64,000 nucleotides of DNA from Syngnathus acus (GCF_901709675.1 NC_051090.1:2663342-2727341), one strand, 5' to 3'. Numbered from the stretch's first letter, positions 1 to 11,932 are shown. Numbers and translations: made by a program. The notes: generated by a model from the letters alone, not told the origin.

Positions 1-2602
1 AAATGCAGCAAATGGAGTCAAGAGGTAGTGAGCAGAAGTCCTGGAAAAGGTCAGGTCCATTTTCCTCTGAATATTAACATGCATTTATTCATTTATTCAT
101 TTATTTATAATTTTATGATTTTATTTTTATTTTAATTTCATATATATATTTTTTTTCCCACTAACGTACAGAGCCTATCTGCTTGAAACAAACAGGCCCC
201 GATGTCAAAGTGGACTCTTGGGGTTATAAAAAAAACTTATCAGTGATAACTACTGCATTTCCTGTACATTTATCTTCAGGTCCTTCTCAGCCTCTGCGTG
301 CGTGGCGGATATTGAGTAATCACAAAAGCAGCTCGATGCAGAATGTCACCGTTTTGTGGAAGGTGACCTGATTTTAATCCGATTTTTCAAGGAGTCATGC
401 AGTAAATAACGCTTGTATATTATTTAATGCTAATCTCTGATAACAATCTCTAGGCTCCTCCTTCAAAGACGTTCAATGGACAGGTGGAGTACTACAAGGT
501 GGACGAGGGCCGGGGTTCACGGCAAGTAGTCTGTGCCACGTCCCTGTGCCGGTTTTCCCTTCAAGTCCCGTCCGATATTGAGGCGCTTGCCGTTAGCGTG
601 GTCACTACTTATGGGGCGTCGCCGCCGGCCAGCGTACCCCTCACATTCTCAGGTACAAACACTTCAGACGATGTAATGCAGGTTTTAGGCTAACGTTGCA
701 TGTTGCTGTTCAGGTGACCCTGAGCCTGCTTTGACACTCACTGATCCAGTGGCTAACGGCAGTGCTATCCTAGTCTCCTGGGACTGGGTAAGACCAAGAG
801 CACCAGGAAGTGACGAGCTTTACTACATTGTGGAATGGACAAGCGTGCCTGGAGGGAAAAGTGAGCTCGGCTGGATACAAGTGTCCCTGGATCAAAACAA
901 TGCGAGCATCCAAGGTAGAAAAACAACTTTTTCAATACGACACTGACATCTAGTGGATTGCTAATGTATTACACCCGATCTGTAATTTTTTGTTTTGAGG
1001 CCTGTCTGTGGGCGTGAGGTACAACATTTCAGTCTACGCCGTGAGCAGAGGAGGAGTCAGCACGCCGTCATCCATCTTGGCCTACTCAGGACAGCTCAGT
1101 AATATTTTAAAAATACAAATCACATCATCTGGGTGTTTCAAGCCAAGAAGACTAAAAGTGATCAACTTTCTGAATGGACTGCAAATAAGTTGTGAAGTCA
1201 CACAATGTTTCAGAACCAGATGCCGGTCCCAGTGTGTCGGTGCTGGAACACAACGCCACACACCTCCTGGTCCAGTGGGAGAACCCTCCAGTGGAGCTGC
1301 AGAGGGGCTTCATCAACAACTACACCGTCTATCTACGGACCCTACGCATGCATAGCCAAGAAATTCCAGGTGAACCAAAGCATCACAGCAGAACAAATAG
1401 TGGAGAGAAAAAAAAACAGCAGTTTGAGGCATTGTAAGACTGCTTCAATATAACAGTGACCTCTAGTGGAGAGTTTTGACTACTACAAGTTTGCTGAGCT
1501 GAAGATGTCGTTGTTAGTGGCGGTGGCTGCAACACATCACAGGAAGACATGGCTGAAGTGTCCCGAGGGTGCGGTGACTCTCCAGATGTCTGCTTCCACC
1601 GCCGCCGGAGAGGGCCGGCGCGGGAACCTCATCTATTCTCGACCCACGGAACCTGCAGGTTTCCTCCCCATCATGTTACTTCAGAAATAATAACTAGGGT
1701 AGAAAGTTGCTGACTACTGAAGAATTTGTGGAATGCCTGGATGTTGTGAATGAAATTACTTTTTTTGTAATGTTGGAATGATTTCTTTTTTTGTTTAGCT
1801 GGACTTACCATGGTGGTGGTCCCCGTGTTGGCTGTGGTGGCTGTCACTGTACAACTGGCGTGCTGGAGCTGTTTCAGGCAAAGGTATGGAACTCTTTTGT
1901 TACTAGAAGTAACCTGTTGCTAACCAAAACAGCAGCACTCATGTGTGTTTGTGATGAACAGGATCAAAGCAAGAGTTGCATTGTTTGGTCCTGACTGGTT
2001 GGTGGAGGAACTTCCCAAGCCAGGAAATAGCCAAGCCATCAAATTACTGGTAGTAGGACAATTCATTAAGTGTCTGCATGATGAAGATATCCAAATAAAT
2101 TAATCATCTCCATCTTTAGCTGGATGCCGGCAGCGAGCCATCCTTCTCATACACCGACAGCGACCCACCGCTGTCCCCGATCAGTTTTGCCTCCGGAGAA
2201 GACTTGTACCCCCTCGTCCCCTCCGTCCGGCATCCCACTAAATCCGAGACCTGTTTTCTGGAGACGGTTGTCCTGGCAACGCTGAACAACGGTTACAAAC
2301 CTCAGCTGACCGTGGACACACGAGGAGACCAGTCGGACCAGGACCAGACGACCCCCACGGGGGATGACTCGGGTTCTGGCGGCTTTGGACCGATCCTGGG
2401 GAACTTACTGTCCGGCTTGGCGTTGGACTCCTCCAGCTGGCCCAACATGATGGGATTAGAGTGCACCAGAGGTAATTTGAGTGACCCCGAAGATCGCCCC
2501 CCAGTGGTGGATTTACAAAGTGCAACCGTGGTGGAGGTCTCGCTGACTGGTGGGTACATCCCACAAATTTGCATTCCCAGCAGCGGGCAGGAGGCAGAAT
2601 GA
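1..2602 (+). CDS. il23r: IL-23 receptor-like class I cytokine receptor (5' part outside window)
   Basis: Signalling chain of a heterodimeric helical-cytokine receptor at the cell surface. Exons read: 1-49, 280-362, 454-652, 714-914, 1000-1098, 1214-1369, 1518-1658, 1799-1883, 1962-2049, 2120-2602; all phases agree and they give 527 residues plus stop. The first exon carries the WSXWS position as CSKWS. Three FNIII domains follow, then a transmembrane exon (1799-1883), then a tail. The juxtamembrane block RIKARVALFGPDWLVEELP and a tail GYKPQ match human IL23R (RIKRRILLLIPKWLYEDIP, GYKPQ) better than IL12RB2. A second GYIPQ lies near the C-terminus; YXXQ is the STAT3-docking pattern. The acceptor at 1518 is the least certain boundary; 1467 is in the same phase. 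Oddity: human IL23R lacks the three membrane-proximal FNIII domains seen here, so another gp130-family identity is possible. il12rb2 follows in tandem. Confidence 0.75.
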
Positions 2603-3147
2603 CTATGTTTGTTCATTCTGCATTGCTTTGGACAATATTGTGCATCAGTATGGTACCCCAATTCAAATCTGAAATATGGGAGTGGCAAATATTCTTGAAA
2701 AAAAAAACGGATTGTTTGCCTAAAATTATTATGAATATACTGAGTGTACTGTTTTGTACTATATCCTAATAATTGTAAGCAAGCAAGTACACTATTTTAC
2801 AGTACCCAACTATAAAAGGATTTCAAACCAAAAATATATAGAATGTACAAAATATATAGAATTTTTCTTCACAATCCTATAAATTTGAATTTTGCAGCAA
2901 AAAGTCCCTAAAATGGTCATTTAGTATTTTTTTTTTTTTACAATTTTCTATTTCTCAAGAGGATGGACTCAATATGGCCTTCTAAATTGAGTTCTTTTTT
3001 AATTATATATTTTAATATTTTGTACAATTACCATAACAATTGGCTCATCTTGTCCAAGCTTGGTAGTAATGTGTAGTTCAACTTAACACTTTTTTTTTGC
3101 AACTTCCTGAGGGCTGTCTCACTTCCTCAATACCACCCTACCACCAC

Positions 3148-3192
<45 letters not shown>

Positions 3193-3600
3193 CACATCCC
3201 CACCTACCCCAATGTAAAACATTACTGGTAAAAAAACAACAACAATGTGCCAGTCAAGGGAGATGCTTTGTGGGAATTGGGGGGAAAGTCCCACAATGTA
3301 TCTCGTCATCGGTCGTGCTGCCTAAAAGGAGTTCCTAGATGCTCGGAAATTGTGCTGAGGACAACATCAGCATAGCTAAACTCTAAAACACAACTGGATA
3401 TGATCAGATAGCACAGATAAGGTTGACGGACGGACGGCGTTTGTGTGCATTGTCGTGGTTCCATTGTGCGGCTCGCCACCGCACTGAACTTCCTCCCATC
3501 AAGTGCGACTATGACTCGCATGAGAACAAAGAAAAACTGAAAAGATGAAACATCACCACGCCGATCTCATGGAGGATGATAAAGTAGCACGAAGATAAAG
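2603..3600. other. Intergenic spacer between il23r and il12rb2
   Basis: No coding signal seen. It holds the il23r 3' UTR (no clean AATAAA found), AT-rich sequence, a CA microsatellite at 3152-3196, and the likely il12rb2 promoter just before 3600. Confidence 0.6.
3152..3196. repeat. (CA)n microsatellite
   Basis: About 45 bases of CA dinucleotides with one CG interruption near the end. Confidence 0.95.
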
Positions 3601-3627
3601 ATGGAGGATCTCTTCTTCAGACTTTTG
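3601..3627 (+). other. Putative 5' untranslated exon of il12rb2 (3' part)
   Basis: A strong donor (TTTTG|gtaagt) at 3628 precedes the acceptor at 3747 that opens the signal-peptide exon. The 5' end is unknown. An ATG at 3601 lies in this exon and, after splicing, is out of frame with the main ORF, so it would be an upstream ORF. Confidence 0.45.
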
Positions 3628-3759
3628 GTAAGTACATTTTGTGTGAATGTTGATTTGCTTTTTTCTGACTCATATTTCAACCCTTTTGTGTTTTTTGTGA
3701 AAGGTGGTGGTGGTCTTTGATATGAACATGTGACTCACATTGTCAGTTCCTGATGACAC

Positions 3760-6700
3760 ATGGCGGCAATTCCCACGATATGGTCCTGGCTCTTCGCCGT
3801 GTCGCTTGTGCTGCCGCTGCGATTAGGCACAGGTGAGCCACAAAGTTATTGAAAGAAACAAGTATGGTATGAAAGGAAGGAAGGAAGGTCACAAAGAAGG
3901 TGTGGAAGGCAACCTTCAGTTATTGTCTAATTTTTCTCAGGTGAGTTGTCTTCTTGCGTGATCTGGTCCAGCGCAGGGCCGGTGGTCCGGCGTGGTTCCA
4001 GCCTGGAGGTGTACTGCACCTTTCGCTGCGGGTGCGGCCGCTCCATGTACAGCGGGCACCCGCCCAGCCTGCAGCGCCACACGGTGGTCAACCACAGTAC
4101 CACTTACATCCAAGTGGAGAACATCACCAAGGACCGGACCTTCAGTTGCTTGTGCACGTGCCTGGACCTCGACCCCTGCGGACTTGACATCTCGGCTGGT
4201 TGTGAGTGAGGACCACCTGGAGCTGGTTGTCATCTCCAAAAATAAATCATATATTTTTTTTTGCAGACCCACCGGAGACACCACGGAACATTTACTGCAA
4301 CTACACAGTGCTGAGCGAGCAGATGGGTGAGATGTTTTGTTCGTGGGAAAAAGGCTCTGAGACACACCTGAGAGACACTTCAGAACTGCGGTTAGTAAGA
4401 GAGGGAGGGGGGGGGGGGCAGAGCGAGTGAGTGCATGACCTTTAAGAATTCAAAACGTTTTTCCCCATACAAAATTGTGTGTGTTGCAGGGTGAGCAGTG
4501 ATTCAAAGTCTTGGCGTCCAATCAAAATCGAAGGATCTGACCCCCCATCGGCTAGATTTGCCCTGCCCAATGGAGTCCGGTTCATCTCAGTGCAAGTCGC
4601 CACCCACAATGCACTGGGGTCGGCCATGTCGCTGCCCGCCAACTACACCCTCAGCAACATCGGTACCTTTCGCGTTCTTGTCTTTGTGTGACTCTTGTGG
4701 TGCATGTTTAAGTTGTGTTAATATGAACAGTGACCCCTGCCGCTCCGGTTCTCCGAGTGCCTCGGTGCACCTCCAGGGGCTGCACCATCAGGATTCGGCA
4801 ACCCGTGAAGACGCAAGACCTGGAGGTCCAGTATGCTACGGAAACGGGACTGTGGACTACCGATCCAAATTCAGTAAGAGTCTTTGTTCCTCACAATATT
4901 TCCAATCAGAAATGCTAACATGCTAACCGTTGCTACAGCAGAACATGTCTGTGGCTTTGGATCAGTTGTTCTCCATCTTATCTCTGGAGCCCTACCAGTG
5001 GTACCAGTTCAGAGCCAGGGCCAAATTCACAACAGGACTGTGGAGTAGCTGGAGCAATGTCACCTCCAGTTGGACTCAGGAGGAAGGTCTGAAATAATTC
5101 TACGCTACAATCATCAAATAAAGGCTTTCTCTCAAAGCAAACGTGGTTTGTGGTCTGGCAGCACCTGCCAAGGAGCTGGACGTGTGGTACACTCAACATC
5201 CCTTCGACTTCGAGTCCATCAGGCTCTTCTGGAAGGTAAACATTCAAGTATGAGTGTGTTGTATCATCTCCTGAGCGTCACTTTCTATTCCACTTTGACA
5301 TTTAAAGGTCAATTTTTGACCACGACTCGCACATCACACATAGACACTTGTAACCACACGCACATTCACACACTTTGCATTGTCATATTCAAACAAAAAG
5401 CGAAGGCGAGCTGATACTTTCGTTTGACTGGAAATGAGAAGTTTAAGAGAAATGATCGAGTGAAAGACGTGAAATGCCGCAATGTCTTTTTAGCATTTGA
5501 GTTTAGCGTTAGCTAAATCTTTAGTTGTTGCTCTTTCCACTGTCATGTTTCTTGACTTTCTAGCCAATGACCGTGAGCCATGCCAGGGGGAAGATTGTGG
5601 CCTACTTGGTGTCCGTACACAACTCCCAGTCTGTACTGGAGTTTACATCCAACCTCAGTGCAAATGCCACCGACACTTCTGTCACGTTTTGTGCCGAGTG
5701 TCACGTGACGGTGAGCGCCCTCAACTCCAAAGGAATGTCCCCGCCAGCCAAAATCCTTGCCTATCATGCCAAAGGTATTTCCCTTTTTTTTTAAATTATT
5801 ATTGTTTACAATTTAAACCAATCAGTGTTACAAAAATCTTTTTTTGAAAATCACACCAATATATTTACCAGTAATTCATTTGCATTTTCCCCAAACACAT
5901 TTTGGTTTTTCCATTTAGCATCGGCTCATTTGGATGTTGACGTGAAAGCACAGGAGCGCGGTGTCGCCCTCTGGTGGAGACAACCAGAAATGGCGGCGTC
6001 CTACGTGGTGGAGTGGTACCCAGAAGGGCTGAAGCTGCACGAGCTGCAATGGCTCAGACTGGCAGGAGAAGATCATCGTGCGATCATCACAGGTCTTGAA
6101 ATGACGTCCTGCTTCAGAAGTTCTTCTTGATGTTCTCGCTCACTCTCCCAATGTGTTTGCAAATTGTTTTTGCTCACGTTTTTTTTTTTCATGCACAGGT
6201 TTGAATGCATCCGAGTGTTACGAAGGGGCCGTTTACGTTCTCTACACTGACGGCTCGATGACCTGGAGAACGTTTAGACTCTTCAACACCAGCCAATCAG
6301 GTGACCATTCGAGATGAATCCTCCTCTGAGGCCATGTGCCAAATTGAAGAGAAAGTCTTTAGCCGCTGGAATCGTTCCAGAGAATTTCAATCGCCTCTTT
6401 TGTAGTACCTAAAGTCGGCCCGTCGGTTAAATGGAAAGCAGATGCCACTCGAGTGACTTTGACGTGGGCGGAGCTTCCAAGGGCTCAACGTAGCGGGTGC
6501 ATCACTCAGTACACCATCTACCTGGAAGACAGCCATGAACATGTGCAGCAATGTAACAACCAAATATATCTCCTTGGAGTTTATGTCATCGACTGTAACT
6601 GCCATTGCTGTTTTTTTTTAATGTGCAAGACTCTGTTCAAGCGACCAAGCGGACGTTTGTGTTGGAGGACCTGCCCGTGGGTCCCCACAACCTGTGGATG

Positions 6701-7517
6701 ACCGCTTGGACTTCTCAGGGAGAAGGTCCGGCTTCTCTAAAAATCCAAATCAACATCCAAGGTGAGCACATGTCTACTCGAGTTTGATGCTCTCAAAAAG
6801 CTCGAAAGACTAAATGGAAATGTGGTTCTCAGCTGTCGATGGGATCCCGGTGTTCCTCTTGGTTCTGTGCTTGCTGTTGACCGTGCCGGTGCCACTGCTG
6901 CTATGCTTGTGTCAAATCGGAGCCGTGAAGAAGAGGTTCACAACATGCCACAGTAGTACAGAAGTTTGTTTGCCTTCCTTGACCCGATGGTGTTCTCTTT
7001 GTAGGGCGTGGCTACTTTTCCAGTGCTTCATGCTTCAAGTGGTGCCAGATCCCGCAAACAGCAAATGGGCAAAAGAATACGACCAGGGGAAGGTGATGAC
7101 TTTTAAAAACGACCTTAATAACCTGATTTAATTAAAAAGTTGCCTTTGTTGGTTACGGTTCAGGGTAAAATGCACGCTCAGCAAAGTCAGACCGTTCTGA
7201 CGGAGGAGGAGGAGCCAATCGTTGTCATCATCACAGATCCAGAAGTAGTGTCCAATCATAACACAGAAGAGGTGGACTCCTTACCGACCAGCCCTTCCAC
7301 ACCCGGGCAATCCTTCCCCACATACATCAAGAGTTACTCCCACAAGTCGGATGGCTCGGAGCAGACTCAGACCTCGCTCGATACCGAGACTGAACAGGAG
7401 GAACAGTTTTCGGAGGAAGAGGACGATAGGCTATATAAAACAGAGGAGCTGCCGACCATTGGAAAGTTGACCCTGGATTTAGTCAGGATTGACTGGAGCC
7501 TCTCTGAGAACTGCTGA
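3760..7517 (+). CDS. il12rb2: IL-12 receptor beta-2-like class I cytokine receptor, complete
   Basis: gp130-type signalling receptor of the plasma membrane. Coding exons: 3760-3832, 3941-4201, 4267-4390, 4490-4662, 4731-4873, 4939-5086, 5162-5235, 5564-5774, 5919-6092, 6199-6300, 6406-6552, 6630-6761, 6833-6935, 7005-7092, 7164-7517. They total 2307 bases, 768 residues, with all phases consistent. Signal peptide is residues 1-24, then an Ig-like N-terminal domain, the cytokine-binding module with an intact WSSWS (about residues 293-297), three FNIII domains, and a transmembrane helix (about 592-617). A Box-1-like VPDPANSKWAKEY closely matches human IL12RB2 IPDPANSTCAKKY. The C-terminal KLTLDLVR resembles human KLTLDQLK. 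The ~150-residue acidic tail lacks the YLPS STAT4 site of human IL12RB2. The acceptor at 6630 (aag) is non-ideal but in phase. Start chosen because it opens the signal peptide. Confidence 0.82.
4407..4419. repeat. Short poly-G run in il12rb2 intron
   Basis: About 13 consecutive G, just downstream of the donor at 4391. Confidence 0.8.
5961..5977. promoter_or_regulatory. CTCF-like motif inside an il12rb2 coding exon
   Basis: On the minus strand this reads CCACCAGAGGGCGACAC, close to the vertebrate CTCF core. It lies within the codons for GVALWW, so it may be coincidental. Confidence 0.3.
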
Positions 7518-7645
7518 TCACAAACCTGACTTGACTTGTTTTTTTGAGACTTTTTCGTGGGTCCGCCTACCAAATTTCTGAAAACTCAAATTTCATGTTG
7601 GTGTGGAAAACTAGCCAAAAAACTGCAAAAAATATGTTGTGATAT

Positions 7646-7651
7646 TTTATT
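7646..7651 (-). terminator. cnga3 polyadenylation signal
   Basis: Minus-strand AATAAA about 210 bases past the cnga3 stop codon. Confidence 0.55.
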
Positions 7652-7790
7652 TTATCTACAAAATGACCATGACACAGTGAGACGTCTTAGCGTAATGTGC
7701 ACAAATATTTGATGCATTATGTACAATATCAAACTTTGTTCGACCTGCTCTGTGGAGAAAATAGCTGTCAAAAAGATGTACGTATGTGCG

Positions 7791-7796
7791 ATTAAA
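7791..7796 (+). terminator. il12rb2 polyadenylation signal (variant)
   Basis: ATTAAA, the common variant signal, 274 bases past the il12rb2 stop. Confidence 0.45.
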
Positions 7797-7858
7797 ATGT
7801 ATAAATGGATCAAACCAAGTACAACTTTCAGTCCTTCACTCCTTATAAAAGTTCTTTC

Positions 7859-10800
7859 TCACTGAACCTTCTTATCCTTATCGGCCACCACTTCTGAGAG
7901 GTCCTCAGGTTTGACCGCCTTAACCTGGGCCTCCATTTGGGTGACCCGTTGCTTCATGCGTGTCTGGCTGGAGGTGAATTCAGCCAAGAGCTTAGCAAAC
8001 TTGGTCTGCATGGCTTCCAGGTTCTCCTGCAGCCTGCTCAGCTTCTCCTCCAGGTCCTTGGGGTCTGCCCCGGCATTAGCCACAGCCTCGTCAATCAGGT
8101 TGTCCTTCATCAAGATGGCCTTGCCCTTCTCTTCCAGGGCTTTCTTGGCATCTGGGTACTCGGTAAGCGCCTCCATCAAGTTGTCCTTGGAGAGGGCGAA
8201 CAGGTCAGAGTAACCCACGCTTCGGATGTTGGCCGTTCTCCTGTTCCCGGCCTTGCTGCCCTTGATGCCCAGGATGCTGATTTCCCCAAAGTATGCACCA
8301 TCGCTGAGGACCACAAACTGCGTGACGCCGTCGTCGGCCACCACTGCCAGCTTGCCCTCCTTGATGATGTACATCTCCCGGCCAATATCACCTTTCTTGC
8401 AGATGTAGTCCCCCGGACTGAAGACTTGAGGCTCCAGCTTGAGCACCAACTCGATAAGGAGTCCCGCCTCGCAGTCCTGGAAGATGCGCACCTTCTTCAG
8501 TGTGTCAAGATGGACGTTGATAGCGATTTCAGCCTTGAGCTTGTCCGGCAGGTTCTTCAGAACTTCCTTCTCATCGCAAGTCTTTTTCTCCGTCCACAGG
8601 TAGTCGAACCACTTGATCACCCGGGCCTCCAGCTCTTTGGTAACCTTACGGAACTGCATGTACTGCTTGATGGAGTCGATCTTGGCCTGGAACTCAGCGC
8701 GGGAGGCGTTCATGTTGGAGATCATGGCTCCGACGTTTCCGACGATACTGGCGAAAATCAGCACACCGGTGAGGAAATCAGCGATGACAAAGAGGTATTC
8801 CACGTCTCTCACCGGCGCGGGCGTCTCGCCGATGGTGGTGAGGGTCAGGGTGGACCAGTAGAGGGAGTAGATATACTTCCTGGCCAGGCGGCCATGTTCC
8901 GGGTGACTGATGTTGGGGTATACCCAAGTGTCTGTGCCGAAACCAATTGTCTTGGAGATGGCAAAGAACATGCAGGCGTTCCAATGGATGATGACCAGGA
9001 TATAGAGCACGAGATTGCTAATACGAAACATGTTGGGGAAGCTGGTTCTCGTTTCAGTCCTCTCAAAGAACTCAAAAAGCCTGGAAATCTTGCAGAGGCG
9101 GTTGAATCGGAACTCTGGGTTGTTGAATCCGAATTTGAAGAAGAGCAGATCGGTGGGGATCATGGAAATCATGTCGTACTTGAACTGCGACGTCATCCTG
9201 TATTTGGCTCGCAGCTTCGCAGCGTCCTTCACCAGCAGACCTTGTTCCAGGTAGCCTGAGGAATGGCATGAGTAAATAAACGATGGCTCTGATTGGCTAC
9301 CAGGTGAAGACCTGGCCAAGGAACTGACCTGTTCTTGACCGGACAAATGTGTCTGTGAAGTAGATGAAGTCTGCGGTGTAGTCTAAGAAGATCCAAAGTT
9401 TTGTGAACCGGTCCTGGAGTTCGTTGAAACAGGCCCTGGCGGAATAGATGAAAACATTTGAAGACTTTTCAGTTTCACGTCAAATGTTAAGCCAAGAAGA
9501 ATACCTGGTGACAATCATTATCAGGTTGTAGAAGACTGGGCCAGCGATGACTGTCAACCACTTGTAGTACATGTCTGCAGCCGGGTCCATAATCCAGATC
9601 TCCTTCCTGAAATAAAAAAAAAAACATATTTCATTGTCGAAGAATGCAGGAATCAGACCAATGTTTCCGCAATTCAGTGACCCCGACGTATTGGACAATA
9701 CTTACGGGGGCTCCTCTTTCTTCTTGTCGTCTTTCTTATCATCTTTTTTCTCATCCTTCTTCTCATCTTTTTTCTCATCCTTCTTCTCATCCTTTTTGTC
9801 ATCCTTCTTCTCATCCTTTTTGTCATCCTGGTCTTTTTTAATCTCCTCTTTCTTGTCTTCCTTTTTGCTAAAGGATACAATCTTGGGCTTTGAATTCTCT
9901 TCATCACAAATGTCTATAAGGGACTACCAAAGGGATACCAGACTACACCGGGAGGTGAGGGAGGGAGGTCTAGAAATATCCTGGCAGTTTCTTTTTATTC
10001 TTGTCGTCCTTTATGCTATTGGTCACAAACTCTGACTGTGAATCAGGGATTGAGGGGTTGACTAGGTCTAGAAAGTTAAAGTTAAAGTTAAAAAGAAGGA
10101 CTACTGGAAGAATTCCGGACAACACCAAAAGGAGCAGGTCTGGTGCAGGTCAGGAACTATCTTGTTTAGGTTTGGTAGGACTCCTAGCCTTAAAGCAGAT
10201 CCATCCCAAATCCAAACAAACAGAGATTCTTCTTGGAACTGTACCTTTGCTTGGGTGTAAGAAATGGGAAGGATGTCGCTACCAAGGTAGGCTAGCTTTC
10301 TACCAAGTCTATAAACTTACTCATCTGTGTTGTTGCAGTTATTCATGTTGTAAGTAGCTAGCGGCCACTTATTGCCAAGACTTTGGAAACAAACAACGTA
10401 GGGTAGTCAAGCCCCCTTATTTGATGGTTGACGTTCTTCAAATTACTTCTACTCACTTCTTCCAGTGCATTGTGCCGTTGCGGTCTAGGGACTGGCCGTC
10501 GCTCTTGCAGCCAGACACTTCTTTGAGCTCAGGGCCTCGGAAGCGCTCCAGGAAGGAGTCGTGCCTTTGCGGTACTTCAGGGTTCATCCTGTTGAAGGCC
10601 CAGTTGCGCAGCATGTAGAAGAAGTAAGAGAGCCTAGACATGGTCAGAGAGAGAACAGAGACGACGACGACGTGACACCCATCTAGGCTACTGAGAGAAG
10701 GAGTGGTAAGATCAAATAAGATTGAAGTTTACCTGGCCATTGCGCCTGTACCAGTAAAAAGTGTTCTGTTGGATTTTGAAGATAGGGCCCTCTCGGAATT

Positions 10801-11046
10801 GTTACTGGAAGACACCGTCCACAGAACTTGAGCCACAAAGTCAAACATCAAATGTTTTTCACTTTCACAGATCATAAATGTCTGCGTAGTCTGCAACTGA
10901 AACCTTTAGAGGGGCCTTCAAACCTTCTTAAACCTTCAAACAAACCTGCTGTCTCCATTTTCAATGACGGCCAGCTCCTCATCAGATGTGTGACTGGACA
11001 AGGGACGTCTGGTCAGGGAGGAGATTTCGCTGTTGACTTTTGCCAT
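7859..11046 (-). CDS. cnga3: Cyclic nucleotide-gated channel alpha-3 (cone photoreceptor CNG channel)
   Basis: Pore-forming subunit of the cGMP-gated cation channel of cone outer segments. Exons 5' to 3' on minus: 10946-11046, 10733-10804, 10457-10633, 9706-9867, 9505-9606, 9329-9435, 7859-9255. They total 2118 bases, 705 residues, all in phase. The N-terminus MAKVNS, the block [17 protein letters not shown] and [11 protein letters not shown] match human CNGA3 (MAKINT, FTGQGIARLS, RFRGAELKEVS) rather than CNGA1. A Lys/Asp/Glu-rich linker spans about residues 117-171. S1-S6 follow, with pore TTIGETP near residue 380, the C-linker, a cyclic-nucleotide-binding domain ([11 protein letters not shown] to SDLFALSKD) and a C-terminal leucine-rich coiled coil starting at DPKDLEEKL. 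The large last exon is typical of CNGA genes. Teleosts have cnga3 paralogs; which one this is cannot be told here. Confidence 0.93.
9706..9850. repeat. Coding 12-15 bp repeat, (KKDE/KKDD)n in cnga3 linker
   Basis: Imperfect tandem units of about 12-15 bases fill most of cnga3 exon 4 and encode repeated KKDE and KKDD tetrads. Confidence 0.8.
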
Positions 11047-11466
11047 GGTGACGTGTCGGGCCTTACTGGCCTGAGAAGAAACAAACAAAACTTTTTGGAC
11101 AGAAGTTTTGGAAAAAACTCACTGAAATGTTATCTAGTTTCAGTCTATTGAGATACAATAGAAAACCAGAGCAGATTGTTTTTGTTTTTCTAAACATTCC
11201 TGTGACATTCAAAGAATTGCATTCCAGGGCCTGTTCCTTTCTCCTCACAGCTTCAATTGTGTTTGCTTCCAACATATACGGACCCGACAGACACTTTTCC
11301 ACTGCGTCTGTGTATATACATACGGCCTCTAAAAATACCCCCTCCTTATGTCTTTACCACTAAACAGGATGAGCGCGCTCTCTATGTGTGTACGGTCAGC
11401 CCTGATTTTAAAATAAGTGCCTCTTACAGGTCTGTGTTGGACCTGCTGGCAGCATGGCCGTGTGAA

Positions 11467-11472
11467 TATATA
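11467..11472 (-). promoter_or_regulatory. Possible TATA box of cnga3
   Basis: TATATA, read GGCTATATATTCACAC on minus. It is followed about 45 bases downstream by a GT donor (CAGACCT|gtaaga), which could mark a short 5' untranslated exon of cnga3. This rests on motif placement only. Confidence 0.25.
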
Positions 11473-11932
11473 GCCCGGCTAAGTCCATTAGGCAGAGCGC
11501 TTTGGAAACACATAGTTAAGGTCTTCTTTCTTCACCTCTGAGAAGGCTCAGTCTGGACCATCTCTTTTAAAAGAGCTTTGCTAGCTAGCGGTTGCGATCT
11601 TTGGGGAAATGGCTCGTAAAGTTAGCAGGATAAAGCCTGAGGTCATATCATAGTAACTCAGATAAATAGCAAGATATAGTTAGTCATGGTTAACACAAAT
11701 GTACATTTAAACATTAGTTAAATATCTCTATTAATTGGCTTTTTCTCTTGGCTGCTGTGAAGTAGTCAACATCTGCTTTGTTTTTGTCGCTGTCATCTTA
11801 GCAAAGATTTAAACTCGCTTGCTAATGTCAGTGGTTGTAACACATGTAGGCACGTGTAGCTTAGCGCTAATGCCAGGGAGTTAAAAAGCACAGTACACTC
11901 CCTCCGGCCTCACTACATTAAACGAAACTGAC

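Larger units (their letters stand above)
7518..7858. other. Convergent 3' ends of il12rb2 and cnga3
   Basis: The 341-bp gap between the two stop codons carries an ATTAAA for il12rb2 at 7791-7796 (+) and an AATAAA for cnga3 on the minus strand at 7646-7651. If both are used the transcripts overlap. No gene seen. Confidence 0.6.

Noticed and set aside
3510-3600. Interferon-response-like GAAA spacing before il12rb2
   Set aside because: GAAA words are spaced by 3-4 bases rather than the two of a true ISRE; AT-rich context makes chance likely.
7937-9259. 440-residue plus-strand ORF
   Set aside because: Antisense shadow of the large last exon of cnga3; no family match, and codon pattern is explained by the minus-strand gene.
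9674-9907. Lys/Arg-rich minus-strand ORF
   Set aside because: Wrong frame of cnga3 exon 4; the phase-consistent frame is the KKDE/KKDD one.
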